A stretch of 64,000 nucleotides of DNA, taken from positions 248,001 to 312,000 of the forward strand of contig NZ_CP047318.1 in the NCBI RefSeq assembly GCF_009857135.1. The letters run 5' to 3'. The translations under genes and the position numbers were made by a program. This DNA is from Streptomyces sp. HM190. GTDB lineage: Bacteria > Actinomycetota > Actinomycetes > Streptomycetales > Streptomycetaceae. A model generated the notes under the pieces. That model did not search any database and had not been told where the DNA came from. It was given only the letters and a program-made list of their open reading frames with translations. Below are positions 1-7,601 of this stretch, piece by piece; the first letter of the stretch is position 1, and each line of letters opens with the position of its first letter.

Positions 1-1
1 C

Positions 2-1312
2 GCCTCCCTCGCTCTGCGGGTCAATGAGCTGGGCCGCTGCCAGGGCTCGGAGACCAACTACGACAAGGCCTCGGTGACCCGCTGGTTACAGGGCCAGCAA
101 CCACGTGGCAACACTCCGGAGTTGATCGCCGCCGTCCTCGGCGAACGACTGGGCCGTGCCCTGACTCCGGCGGACCTCGGCTTCCCGCTCGACCGGGGAC
201 GGCCGGTGACGGGACGGGCGCTGATGTACGGGGAGAACGTGGCGGAGACCCTGCACACCCTGGCGGAGCTGGGGTCGACCGACATCTCACGGCGGAGCCT
301 GCTGGGCTCCGTGCCGTTCGTGCCGGGCGCGCTGACGAACCCTCAGCGCGCCTGGCTGCTGTGGCTGGTGGAGAGCCGTGACGCGCCCCGTCCGGCGTCC
401 GCGTCCGGCGCGGGGCCGGTGGAGCAGGTCCACGCGATGATCCGCATGTTCGACGAGATGGACAACCACTACGGCGGCGGCGGAGTCCGTACGAGCATCG
501 TGCAGTACCTCACCACCGAGGTCGTGCCGATGCTGCAGCAGCGCGGCACACCGGCGAACCAGCGGCGTGAGCTGTTCGCCGCCGCGGCCCGGCTGGCCGC
601 CATGGCGGGCTGGAGCTCGTACGACGCCGGGGAGTACGGCCTGGCGCAGCGGTACATGACGCAGGGGCTCCGGTTGTGCGCGGAGGGCAGCGACCATGTG
701 CTCGGCGGGCAGATCCTGGCCGGGCTGTCCCATCTGGCGACGAGCCTCGGCCGCCCCGACGAGGGGGTGGCGCTGGCACGGGCCGGTGTCGCCACGGCGA
801 AGGACGCGGGCAGTCCGCTCGGGCTGATGCGGCTGCACGCCATGTCCGCGCGGGGCCACGCGGCGCTCGGGCGGCCGCGTGAGACCGCCGAGGCGCTGCG
901 CGCGGCGGAGAAGCAGCTCGACGCGAGCCGGGGTGCCGCCCAGGAGTCGCCGTGGGTGCGGTTCCTCGACCACCACTATCTGCAGGCCGAGTCGGCCCTG
1001 TGCTTCCGTGATCTGGGTCTGGCCGCGCAGGCCGAGCACACGGCGAACGAGTCGGTGCGCGCCCACGCCGACCGGCGGCGCCGGCAGGCCATCAGCCGGT
1101 CCGTCCTGGCCACGGCCCACCTCCAGCAGAACCGCCTCGACGAGGCCGTCGCCACCGCCACCGACGCGCTTCAGGCGCTCAGCGGGGTGCACAGCGAGCG
1201 GTCGATCCAGGCCCTGCGCGACTTCCGGGGACGGCTCGCGTCGCGCCGGCACGAGCCGGTGGTGCAGGAGTTCGAACGCAGGTCGCGGGTGGTGCTGGGG
1301 GCGGCGGCCTGA
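2..1312 (+). CDS. TPR-type transcriptional regulator (5' end outside window)
   Basis: The reading frame is open from the first bases of the window, so the gene starts upstream. The internal GTG at 74 is not the start, because the residues before it (LALRVNELGRCQGSETNYDK) continue the same fold. The N-terminal part resembles a degenerate XRE-like helix-turn-helix (KASVTRWLQGQQPRG, then ELIAAVLGERLGR). The rest is Ala/Leu-rich helical repeat sequence typical of the large Streptomyces family of TPR-containing regulators, which includes the NsdA type that modulates differentiation and antibiotic production. That family assignment comes from overall pattern, not from a diagnostic motif. It ends with a normal TGA. 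No target can be inferred, and the following genes lie on the opposite strand. Confidence 0.7.
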   Translation, partial: ASLALRVNELGRCQGSETNYDKASVTRWLQGQQPRGNTPELIAAVLGERLGRALTPADLGFPLDRGRPVTGRALMYGENVAETLHTLAELGSTDISRRSLLGSVPFVPGALTNPQRAWLLWLVESRDAPRPASASGAGPVEQVHAMIRMFDEMDNHYGGGGVRTSIVQYLTTEVVPMLQQRGTPANQRRELFAAAARLAAMAGWSSYDAGEYGLAQRYMTQGLRLCAEGSDHVLGGQILAGLSHLATSLGRPDEGVALARAGVATAKDAGSPLGLMRLHAMSARGHAALGRPRETAEALRAAEKQLDASRGAAQESPWVRFLDHHYLQAESALCFRDLGLAAQAEHTANESVRAHADRRRRQAISRSVLATAHLQQNRLDEAVATATDALQALSGVHSERSIQALRDFRGRLASRRHEPVVQEFERRSRVVLGAAA

Positions 1313-1439
1313 CGGGACGTCGAAGCCCTACGTCGGAGGCTGCCGGCACCGTCACGGCGCAGGGCACCGCCCCCCACCGAACCGACCCGGTGGATACAGG
1401 GACCACGGTCGGTCATGCGGGGCGTCGGGCGGGATGAAC

Positions 1440-1542
1440 CACGTGGCGCGCCGAGGCGCGCGGTACAGGGGGCGGCGGTGCGTCCGGCGCGGCCGGAGCC
1501 GATGACGATGACGTCGCGCAGGTCCGTCGCCCCGCCGCTCAT
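1440..1542 (-). pseudogene. Remnant of thioredoxin reductase N-terminus (trxB fragment)
   Basis: Immediately after arsC on the same strand, an ATG overlaps the arsC stop as ATGA. It opens a frame reading MSGGATDLRDVIVIGSGRAG followed by RTAAPCTARLGAP. This matches the start of bacterial thioredoxin reductases, whose FAD-binding GxGxxG segment is usually VIIIGSGPAGYTAALYTAR. The homology stops after about 30 residues, and the frame then runs into Arg/Pro-rich nonsense without the CxxC or NADPH domains. The Pro-to-Arg change inside the dinucleotide motif is a further sign of decay. Arsenate reductase operons often carry a thioredoxin reductase, so this looks like the stump left after a deletion. 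The 3' limit is approximate. Confidence 0.6.
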
Positions 1543-1961
1543 GCCCGGTGTTCCCGGGGCTCCGGCGCGATCTCCTCGATCAGGCCCTCGACCAGCACCT
1601 TGATCTCGTCGCGGATCGGGCGGACGGCCTCGACGCCCTGGCCGGCCGGGTCCTCCAGCTGCCAGTCCAGGTACCGCTTGCCGGGGAAGACGGGGCAGGT
1701 GTCGCCGCAACCCATGGTGATGCAGACGTCCGACTCCTTGACCGCGTCGACGGTGAGCGTCTTCGGGACCTCGGCGGAGATGTCGATGCCGACCTCGGCC
1801 ATGGCCTGAACGGCGGCCGGGTTGACGGCCGTGCCCGGGTCGGAGCCGGCGGAGCGAACCTCGACACGGTCCCCGGCCAGGTGGGTCAGCCAGGCGGCGG
1901 CCATCTGGGAACGGCCGGCGTTGTGGACGCAGACGAACAGCACGGAGGGCTTGTCGGACAT
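1539..1961 (-). CDS. arsC: Arsenate reductase ArsC, low-molecular-weight phosphatase fold
   Basis: This 140-residue cytoplasmic enzyme should reduce arsenate to arsenite. The N-terminal P-loop is CVHNAGRS (CX5R, residues 11-18), the phosphatase-type anion-binding loop of this family. A second cysteine cluster, CITMGCGDTCP around residues 80-90, precedes the FPGKRYLDW segment typical of actinobacterial ArsC. In Corynebacterium, enzymes of this group use mycothiol and mycoredoxin, and a similar mechanism is plausible here. The gene is divergent from arsR, with an operator-like dyad between them. Its stop overlaps the ATG of a decayed thioredoxin-reductase fragment, so the original operon was probably longer. 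Confidence 0.9.
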   Translation of the reverse strand: MSDKPSVLFVCVHNAGRSQMAAAWLTHLAGDRVEVRSAGSDPGTAVNPAAVQAMAEVGIDISAEVPKTLTVDAVKESDVCITMGCGDTCPVFPGKRYLDWQLEDPAGQGVEAVRPIRDEIKVLVEGLIEEIAPEPREHRA

Positions 1962-2020
1962 CGGAGGCTCTCTCTTGTCTCACCACGGCATCAGGCACGG
2001 ATGACGTCGGCACGCGGTGG

Positions 2021-2043
2021 TGTCAGTCACCACTGATGTGACA
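2021..2043. promoter_or_regulatory. Probable ArsR operator between arsC and arsR
   Basis: The 92-bp divergent intergenic region contains nested dyads. TCAGT (2023-2027) and ACTGA (2032-2036) are perfect 5-bp arms around a 4-bp spacer, flanked by TGTCA (2021-2025) and TGACA (2039-2043). The block lies 11 bp upstream of the arsR ATG, where an autorepressor would cover the promoter. Assignment to ArsR is inferred from position. Confidence 0.5.
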
Positions 2044-2053
2044 GTATCAGCCC

Positions 2054-2362
2054 ATGATGACGTCAGTCGACGCTGACCTGATCCGGGTTCTGGCCGACCC
2101 GCTCAGGCTGCGGATCGTGACCCTGCTCGCCCGGGAGACGCTGTGCACCACCCACCTCGTGGAGGAGACCGGTGCCAAGCAGACCAACCTCTCCAACCAT
2201 CTGAGAGTGCTGCGCGAGGCCGGGGTCGTGGAGACGGAGCCGTGCGGCCGGTTCACCTACTACCGGCTCAAGCCCGACGTCATCGCCTCCCTCGCGGACC
2301 GGTTCGCCGACCTGGCCGAGTCCGCCCGAACCGCCGCCGGCAACAAGCGGTCCTGCCCCTGA
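2054..2362 (+). CDS. arsR: ArsR/SmtB-family metalloregulator
   Basis: This 102-residue winged-helix repressor is expected to release DNA on binding arsenite or a similar metalloid. It shows the family order LADPLRLRIVTLLARE, then TNLSNHLRVLREAGVVE (recognition helix), then FTYYRLKP (wing). The sensor position usually occupied by a CxC pair reads LCTTHL, and a C-terminal cysteine occurs in KRSCP. Thiol ligation is therefore possible but not the classical Cys-Val-Cys arrangement. Two tandem ATG codons open the frame; the first is used here. The next gene, a MIP channel, follows 36 bp downstream and is probably cotranscribed. Confidence 0.88.
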   Translation: MMTSVDADLIRVLADPLRLRIVTLLARETLCTTHLVEETGAKQTNLSNHLRVLREAGVVETEPCGRFTYYRLKPDVIASLADRFADLAESARTAAGNKRSCP

Positions 2363-2398
2363 CCCGCGCCGTCCGGCGACCGCACCGAGGAGCTCTTG

Positions 2399-3169
2399 TT
2401 GACCGCCACGCACGAATCCGCCACGGTGTCGGCCATGCCGTCCGCCGCGCCGCAGGCCGCGCCGGGCGCCGCCCCGCCCCGCAGGCCGCTGGCCGCCCGC
2501 GCCACCGCTGAACTGGTCGGCACCGCGGCCCTGGTGGCGGTGGTGATCGGCTCGGGCATCCAGGCCACGGAGCTGACGAAGGATGTCGGGGTGCAGTTGC
2601 TGGCCAACTCCCTGGCGACCGTCTTCGGGCTCGGCGTGCTGATCCTGCTGCTCGGGCCGGTCTCCGGCGCACACTTCAACCCGGTGGTCACGCTGGCCGA
2701 GTGGTGGACGGGCAGGCGCGGCGGCACAGGGGTGACGATCCGCGAGGTGGCCGCCTACGTCCCCGCGCAGATCGTGGGAGCGGTCGCGGGCGCGATCCTC
2801 GCGGACGCCATGTTCGGCAGGCCGCTGGTGGAGTGGTCCACCCACGACCGGTCCGCCGGGCACCTGCTGCTCGGCGAGGTCGTCGCCACCGCCGGCCTGA
2901 TCCTGATGATCTTCGGGCTGGCCCGCACCGACCGGCTGCGGTACGCACCCGTGGCCGTCGCCTCGTACATCGGCGCCGCGTACTGGTTCACCTCGTCGAC
3001 GTCCTTCGCGAACCCCGCGGTCACCATCGGCCGTGCCTTCAGCGACACCTTCGCGGGCATCGCGCCCGGTTCACTCGCGGGCTTCATCGTCATGCAGCTG
3101 ATCGGTGGCGTGGTCGGGCTGGCGCTGGTGGCGCTCGTCTTCGTGCCCGAGCGGGGCGCCGCCGAGTGA
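2399..3169 (+). CDS. MIP/aquaglyceroporin-family channel of the arsenic island
   Basis: This integral membrane protein of about 256 residues has the two half-helix signatures of the MIP family: HFNPVVTL in the first half and FANPAVTIGRAF in the second. About six hydrophobic helices surround them. Channels of this type (AqpS-like) replace the arsenite efflux pump in some ars operons and let arsenite leave the cell down its gradient. The TTG at 2399 has a GAGGAG ribosome-binding site 6 bp upstream; a TTG one codon earlier would sit too close. Its stop overlaps the GTG of the following monooxygenase (GTGA), so the two proteins are translationally coupled. Confidence 0.82.
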   Translation: MTATHESATVSAMPSAAPQAAPGAAPPRRPLAARATAELVGTAALVAVVIGSGIQATELTKDVGVQLLANSLATVFGLGVLILLLGPVSGAHFNPVVTLAEWWTGRRGGTGVTIREVAAYVPAQIVGAVAGAILADAMFGRPLVEWSTHDRSAGHLLLGEVVATAGLILMIFGLARTDRLRYAPVAVASYIGAAYWFTSSTSFANPAVTIGRAFSDTFAGIAPGSLAGFIVMQLIGGVVGLALVALVFVPERGAAE

Positions 3170-4221
3170 CGCGGACGCCGTCGGTGGTGGTGATCGGCGG
3201 CGGCCAGTCCGGGCTCGCCGCCGGATACCACCTGCGTCGCCTGGGCGTCGACTTCGTCATCCTCGACGCTGGAACCACTGCGGGCGGGGCCTGGCAGCAC
3301 ACCTGGGACTCCCTGCGGCTGTTCTCCCCGGCCGCCTACTCCTCCCTGCCCGGCCGCCTCATGCCACCGCAGGCCGGTCAGGAGTACCCCGGGGCGCAGC
3401 ACGTGGTGGAGTACCTCGCCGACTACGAGAAGCGGTACGAGCTGCCCGTCGAGCGGCCGGTGCGCGTCGCCGGAGTCCACCGCGACGGTCACTTCCTGCG
3501 CGTGGACACCGACGCCGGAACCTGGCGCGCCCGCGCCGTCGTCAGCGCGACCGGCACCTGGTGGCGCCCCTTCCTGCCCGCGGTCCCCGGCCGCGCGGAC
3601 TTCAGGGGCCGGCACCTGCACACCGTGGAGTACCGCGGCCCGCGGGACTTCGCCGGCCGGCGGGTGATCGTGGTCGGCGGCGGCAACTCCGGCGCCCAGA
3701 TCGCCGCCGACCTCGCCCACGACACCGAACTGACCTGGGCCACCCGGCGTCCGCCCCGCTACCTCGCCGACGACATCGACGGCCGCGCCCTCTTCGACGC
3801 GGCCACCGCCCGCCGCCGCGCCCTGGACCGGGGCCACACCGACACCGGCGGTGTCGCCTCCCTCGGCGACATCGTCGCCGCCGCACCCGTCCGCGAGGCC
3901 CGCGACCGCGGCCTGCTCCGAGCGAGCCCGATGTTCACCCGCCTCACCCCGAGCGGGGTCGAGTGGGCGGACGGCAGCCGGAGCGAGGCCGACGCGATCA
4001 TCTGGTGCACCGGCTTCCGCCCGGCCCTTTCGCATCTCGCACCGCTCCGGCTCCGCCGCACGCGCGGCCACATCGCCACGGACGGGACACGGTCCGTGGA
4101 GGAGCCGCGCCTGCATCTGCTCGGCTACGGCGACTGGACGGGGCCGGCCTCCGCCACCCTCATCGGCGTCGGGCGGCCCGCCCGCGAAGCCGCCCACCAG
4201 ATGGCTCGGCTCCTGCTCTGA
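3166..4221 (+). CDS. FAD-dependent flavin monooxygenase (ArsO-like)
   Basis: This is a 351-residue cytoplasmic flavoprotein. The N-terminal FAD-binding Rossmann motif is VVVIGGGQSGLAAGYHLRR. A second NADPH-binding motif, VIVVGGGNSGAQIAADLA, lies near residue 165, and the conserved ATG-like segment VSATGTW sits between them. This is the two-dinucleotide-domain layout of class B flavin monooxygenases. Homologues in ars operons are called ArsO, but their substrate is not well established. The GTG start overlaps the stop of the channel gene (GTGA), which places this gene firmly in the arsR-channel operon. Confidence 0.8.
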   Translation: MTRTPSVVVIGGGQSGLAAGYHLRRLGVDFVILDAGTTAGGAWQHTWDSLRLFSPAAYSSLPGRLMPPQAGQEYPGAQHVVEYLADYEKRYELPVERPVRVAGVHRDGHFLRVDTDAGTWRARAVVSATGTWWRPFLPAVPGRADFRGRHLHTVEYRGPRDFAGRRVIVVGGGNSGAQIAADLAHDTELTWATRRPPRYLADDIDGRALFDAATARRRALDRGHTDTGGVASLGDIVAAAPVREARDRGLLRASPMFTRLTPSGVEWADGSRSEADAIIWCTGFRPALSHLAPLRLRRTRGHIATDGTRSVEEPRLHLLGYGDWTGPASATLIGVGRPAREAAHQMARLLL

Positions 4222-4447
4222 CGCGGGCCGTCACCCCGTCATCACGCCGACCGCGCCGACCGGCACACCGCCCGCGCCCTTGCACGCCGGGCTCACCATC
4301 GGCACGTGCCGGACCACCCGGCACGCCCGGACCGCCCGACGTGGCGCGCTCCCACGTCGGCGTGCCCCGGGGCGGCGAGGACACACAGCCCTCGTCAATA
4401 CCCGCCCGCACCCGCACAACCCCTCCACCACCTGGCGTTTCGTGTGC

Positions 4448-4478
4448 CCGGTGCTGTTGTCTGCGACAACAGCACCGG
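4448..4478. repeat. Perfect 14-bp inverted repeat with 3-bp spacer
   Basis: CCGGTGCTGTTGTC (4448-4461) and its exact reverse complement (4465-4478) flank TGC. The 298-bp stretch 4222-4519 holds nothing else I recognise. No T-run follows, and the dyad ends about 40 bp before a small gene with a strong ribosome-binding site. An operator, with GTTGTC-N3-GACAAC at its core, is therefore as likely as a terminator for the preceding operon. Confidence 0.75.
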
Positions 4479-4519
4479 CGGTCCGCCAGCGGCCGCCCCG
4501 AGTATCGAGGAGGACCGCG

Positions 4520-4651
4520 ATGACGGCCGTCCGTGTCCGCGCACACCGCCGACGGACCCCTGCCGCACCGGCACGCGACCCCGGCTGGAGCGTCCGTGAC
4601 GTCCCGTCCGGCGGAGCGCCTGCGGAGGCGGACGCGGTGATGCTGCCTTGA
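4520..4651 (+). CDS. Small 43-residue basic protein, first gene of a coupled operon
   Basis: The ATG is preceded by a strong GAGGAGG ribosome-binding site (4507-4513). The 43-residue product, from MTAVRVRAHRRRTPA to ADAVMLP, is Arg-rich at the N-terminus and has no recognisable domain. Its TGA overlaps the TTG start of the next gene in the tetranucleotide TTGA, an arrangement typical of translational coupling. Together the strong Shine-Dalgarno sequence and the overlap argue that the frame is translated. I do not recognise a function. It may act as a leader for, or regulator of, the following ATPase. Confidence 0.55.
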   Translation: MTAVRVRAHRRRTPAAPARDPGWSVRDVPSGGAPAEADAVMLP

Positions 4652-5067
4652 TCTCGCTCCAGAGGTCCCGGCTGGTCCGTCTGGCGGTGCCCGCGCGCCC
4701 GTCGTGCGCCGCCGGGGTGCGGCGTACGGTGGCCGCGTATCTCGCCCGCTGGGACCTGTCCTCGATCGCCGACGACGCCGTGCTCGCCACGGACGAACTG
4801 TTCGCGAACGCGGTGCGGCACGCGAGCGCCGGTCCCGCGGACACCATCGCCGTCACCCTCGAATGCGCCGACCGCGTGCTACGCGTGACGCTCGCCGACT
4901 CCTCGCCCGCGCGGCCCCGGCCCCGGACGGTGGACGGCACCGCCGAGTCGGGGCGCGGGCTCGCCATCGTCGCCGCGCTGGCCGACGACTGGGGCACCGA
5001 TCCGCCGGACTCGGACGACGTGGGCAAACGCGTGTGGTTCTCGCTCGCCGCACGGGAGCCGACGTGA
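4648..5067 (+). CDS. RsbW-like anti-sigma factor/ATP-binding protein
   Basis: This 139-residue protein has the HATPase_c_2 fold of Streptomyces RsbW/SpoIIAB-type kinases and stand-alone ATP-binding proteins. The N box is LATDELFANAVRHA, the G1-like segment is VLRVTLADSSP, and the G2-like segment is SGRGLAIVAALADDWG. Such proteins bind sigma factors or anti-anti-sigma partners, but no partner gene is adjacent. The TTG start at 4648 overlaps the stop of the small upstream gene, and an in-frame stop at 4597 leaves no upstream ATG or GTG. The C-terminal stop overlaps the next gene as GTGA. Confidence 0.75.
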   Translation: MISLQRSRLVRLAVPARPSCAAGVRRTVAAYLARWDLSSIADDAVLATDELFANAVRHASAGPADTIAVTLECADRVLRVTLADSSPARPRPRTVDGTAESGRGLAIVAALADDWGTDPPDSDDVGKRVWFSLAAREPT

Positions 5068-5618
5068 GAGACGCCGCCCCGGCCAGGGAAGGCATCCCCC
5101 TCCTCGCCGTCCCCCCGCAGCAGGTCCTGGCCGCCGAGTTGCTCCGCAGGGCGCAGGACGAGCGGCGACTGGCCCACGAGGCCCGGTCCGCACCGACCGC
5201 CCTGGCCGGCGCCCGTATCATCGAGTGCCGGGCCGGGAACGCGGACGCCCTGCACGCGATCGTCGCCCGCCACGGCTGGCCCAGCGCCGCCCTCGTCGGC
5301 GAGCCGGCCTCGACGGCCGCCCTCATGATCCTGCTGCACTCCCCCGACCTGGGGTTCCAGCTGACCTGCCGCGATCTGATCGCCGAGGCTGTCGCGGACG
5401 GCCGCTGCCCCGCCGTGCACCACGCCTACATAGCCGACCACTGCGCGGTCGAGCTGAGCCAGCCGCAGTTCTACGGCACCCGCGTCGATCCCGGCACACT
5501 GTTCCCGTACCCGATCCGCCACCCCGAGACGGTCGACGAACGCCGCCACGACGTGGGCCTCGGCCCCTTGGCGGACCATCTGCGGGCGGTGCGGTTGGAG
5601 GCGAGCGGGGCGATGTAG
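5064..5618 (+). CDS. DUF6624-type protein
   Basis: This 184-residue soluble protein has a GTG start that overlaps the preceding ATPase stop (GTGA). Its core reads HGWPSAALVGEPASTAALMI followed by a stretch of helices and the PQFYGTRV segment. This resembles the DUF6624 domain found in scattered bacterial proteins of unknown function. No catalytic motif is evident. The overlapping gene order (43-aa protein, ATPase, this protein) implies a common transcript, perhaps a small signalling unit. Confidence 0.65.
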   Translation: MRDAAPAREGIPLLAVPPQQVLAAELLRRAQDERRLAHEARSAPTALAGARIIECRAGNADALHAIVARHGWPSAALVGEPASTAALMILLHSPDLGFQLTCRDLIAEAVADGRCPAVHHAYIADHCAVELSQPQFYGTRVDPGTLFPYPIRHPETVDERRHDVGLGPLADHLRAVRLEASGAM

Positions 5619-5739
5619 CGGTGGCGGGCGGGGAGGGCGGTCGCGGCGCGCTCCCCGCCGGCCCCGTTCCCGCCGCGGAGCGGCCCGCCGTCCCGAAATT
5701 TCCTTCGCGGGTCCGCACGGCAGGCGTTAGGGTGCGCCG

Positions 5740-6174
5740 ATGTCCTCGATCAAGACCTTCCAAGTCACCTTCGACTGCGCCGACCCCGAACGCCTCGCCC
5801 GCTTCTGGTGCGAGGTGCTGGGGTACGTCGTACCGCCGCCGCCGGAGGGATTCGCGTCGTGGGACGCCTACGACCGCTCGCTGCCGCCCGAGCGGCAGGG
5901 CCAGGGGTTCGCGTGCGGCGACCCCTCGGGGGTGGGTCCCCGCCTGTACTTCCAGCGGGTCCCCGAGGGCAAGGTCGTCAAGAACCGGGTGCATCTGGAC
6001 GTGCGGATCGGCACCGGGCTCGTGGGCGACGAACGCCTGGCCGCCCTGGAGGCCGAGTGCGCGCGGCTGGTGGCGCTCGGCGCCGTCCGCGAGCGGCTGC
6101 TGCGGGCCGACGGGGTCTACGAGTCGTGCATCGTCATGCGGGACATCGAGGGCAACGAGTTCTGCCTCGACTGA
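5740..6174 (+). CDS. VOC (glyoxalase-like) family protein
   Basis: This 144-residue protein has the glyoxalase/bleomycin-resistance betaalphabetabetabeta fold. It opens with FQVTFDCADPERLARFWCEV and closes with the IEGNEFCLD segment found in single-domain Streptomyces VOC proteins. VNRVHLDVRI-like beta strands sit in the middle. Its substrate is unknown. It is monocistronic, preceded by a short GC-rich spacer, and followed by a convergent mraY-like gene. Confidence 0.75.
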   Translation: MSSIKTFQVTFDCADPERLARFWCEVLGYVVPPPPEGFASWDAYDRSLPPERQGQGFACGDPSGVGPRLYFQRVPEGKVVKNRVHLDVRIGTGLVGDERLAALEAECARLVALGAVRERLLRADGVYESCIVMRDIEGNEFCLD

Positions 6175-6231
6175 ACCGCCGCGGGGTGGCGCGGCCACCG
6201 CTGGGCGGCGACGGGGCCGCGCCCCGGCCGG

Positions 6232-7299
6232 TCAGCCGGCCGCCCAGCCCGTGTAGAAGAGGCCGAGGCCGACGATGACGCAGATGCCCTGGATGGTCCA
6301 GAAGCGGACGACGACCAGGACTTCCGACCAGCCCTTGAGTTCGAAGTGGTGTTGCAGCGGGGCCATCCGGAAGACCCGTCGGCCGGTCAGCTTGAACGAG
6401 CCGACCTGGATGATCACGGACAGGGTGATCAGGACGAACAGTCCGCCGAGCACCACGAGCAGCAGCTCGGTGCGGGAGCAGATGGCGAGGCCCGCGAGCG
6501 CGCCGCCGAGGGCGAGGGAACCGGTGTCGCCCATGAAGATCTTGGCCGGTGAGGTGTTCCACCACAGGAACCCGAAGCAGGCGCCCATCAGCGCGGCGGC
6601 GACGACGGCGAGGTCGAGCGGATCGCGGACCTCGATACAGGAAGCGGGATCGGTGAGTTCCATGGCGTTGGCGCAGGAGTTCTGGAACTGCCACAGACCG
6701 ATGAAGGTGTAGCCGCCGAAGACCATCACGGACGCGCCGGTCGCCAGTCCGTCCAGACCGTCGGTGAGGTTCACGCCGTTCGACATGGCGAGGATCATGA
6801 ACAGGGCCCAGACGACGAACAGGACCGGTCCGATGGTCCAGCCGAAGTCCGTGACGAAGGACAGCTTGAGCGAGGCGGGCGTCTGACCCCGCTCGTCCGC
6901 GAACCGGATGGCCAGCACGGCGAAGACGATGCCGACGACCAGCTGGCCGGCCATCTTGGCCCCGGCCCGCAGCCCCAGCGAACGCCGTTTGACGATCTTG
7001 ATGTAGTCGTCGAGGAAGCCGACGACACCCATGCCCGCCATCAGGAACAGCACCAGGACACCGGGGTAGGTGGGGCTCTCACCGGTGAGGATCTTGGTCA
7101 GGGCGTAGGCGACCAGGGTGGCCAGGATGAAGGCGATGCCGCCCATGGTCGGGGTGCCGCGCTTGCTGGCGTGCTCGCGGGGGCCGTCGTCGCGGATGTA
7201 CTGGCCGTATCCCTTGCGGGCCAGCAGCTTGATCAGCAGGGGTGTGCCGATGAGGGTCAGGAACAGGCCTATGGCCCCGGCGTACAGGATCTGGTTCAT
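6232..7299 (-). CDS. mraY: Phospho-N-acetylmuramoyl-pentapeptide transferase (extra MraY)
   Basis: This 355-residue polytopic membrane enzyme transfers phospho-MurNAc-pentapeptide from UDP to undecaprenyl phosphate, forming lipid I. All family signatures are intact: GTPTMGG near residue 50, FLDDYIK (paired Asp) near 115, MSNGVNLTDGLDGLA in the middle, KIFMGDTGSLALGG, and MAPLQHHFELKGW near the C-terminus. The length equals that of normal actinobacterial MraY. None of the usual dcw neighbours (murE, murF, murD, ftsW) is present, so this is probably a second copy. It may be a target-bypass or self-resistance allele, or a developmental paralogue. The start is the ATG at 7299. Confidence 0.92.
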   Translation of the reverse strand: MNQILYAGAIGLFLTLIGTPLLIKLLARKGYGQYIRDDGPREHASKRGTPTMGGIAFILATLVAYALTKILTGESPTYPGVLVLFLMAGMGVVGFLDDYIKIVKRRSLGLRAGAKMAGQLVVGIVFAVLAIRFADERGQTPASLKLSFVTDFGWTIGPVLFVVWALFMILAMSNGVNLTDGLDGLATGASVMVFGGYTFIGLWQFQNSCANAMELTDPASCIEVRDPLDLAVVAAALMGACFGFLWWNTSPAKIFMGDTGSLALGGALAGLAICSRTELLLVVLGGLFVLITLSVIIQVGSFKLTGRRVFRMAPLQHHFELKGWSEVLVVVRFWTIQGICVIVGLGLFYTGWAAG

Positions 7300-7601
7300 G
7301 GGTCGGCGGTCTCCCCCTCGGCCTCACACTGGTCGGCGACCGCCTCGTCGGACTCGCGGGCTGTCACGGACGACACCCTATGCCGATGCTGGATCTTCGT
7401 TCGACGGTGGGTGGTTGAGGACGAGAGCCGGGTCGTTCACGGGCGATCGGCACGGGCGGTCCGCCCCGGGACCGGTGACCGCGACCGGCCGGTGTGACCC
7501 GCAGTCAGCCCACGCGCCCCACCGCGGCGGGCGTGTTCCGCGGTCGGCGCACGGCGGGATCGGCTTGGGGCGCCGGTCGGGGAGCTGAGAGACTGCACGC
7601 C
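7300..7601. other. Divergent intergenic region with possible 23-aa leader ORF
   Basis: This 302-bp stretch separates mraY (leftward) from a small membrane-protein gene (rightward). On the minus strand, a GTG at 7367 opens a 23-codon frame (VTARESDEAVADQCEAEG, then ETADP). It stops in an ATGA overlap with the mraY start, which is suggestive of a leader peptide, but its ribosome-binding site is weak. No other feature was recognised. Confidence 0.3.

Noticed and set aside
1171..2013. 280-residue frame overlapping arsC
   Set aside because: Only its last part (the trxB remnant) resembles a protein; the rest is a shifted read of arsC and of the upstream regulator.
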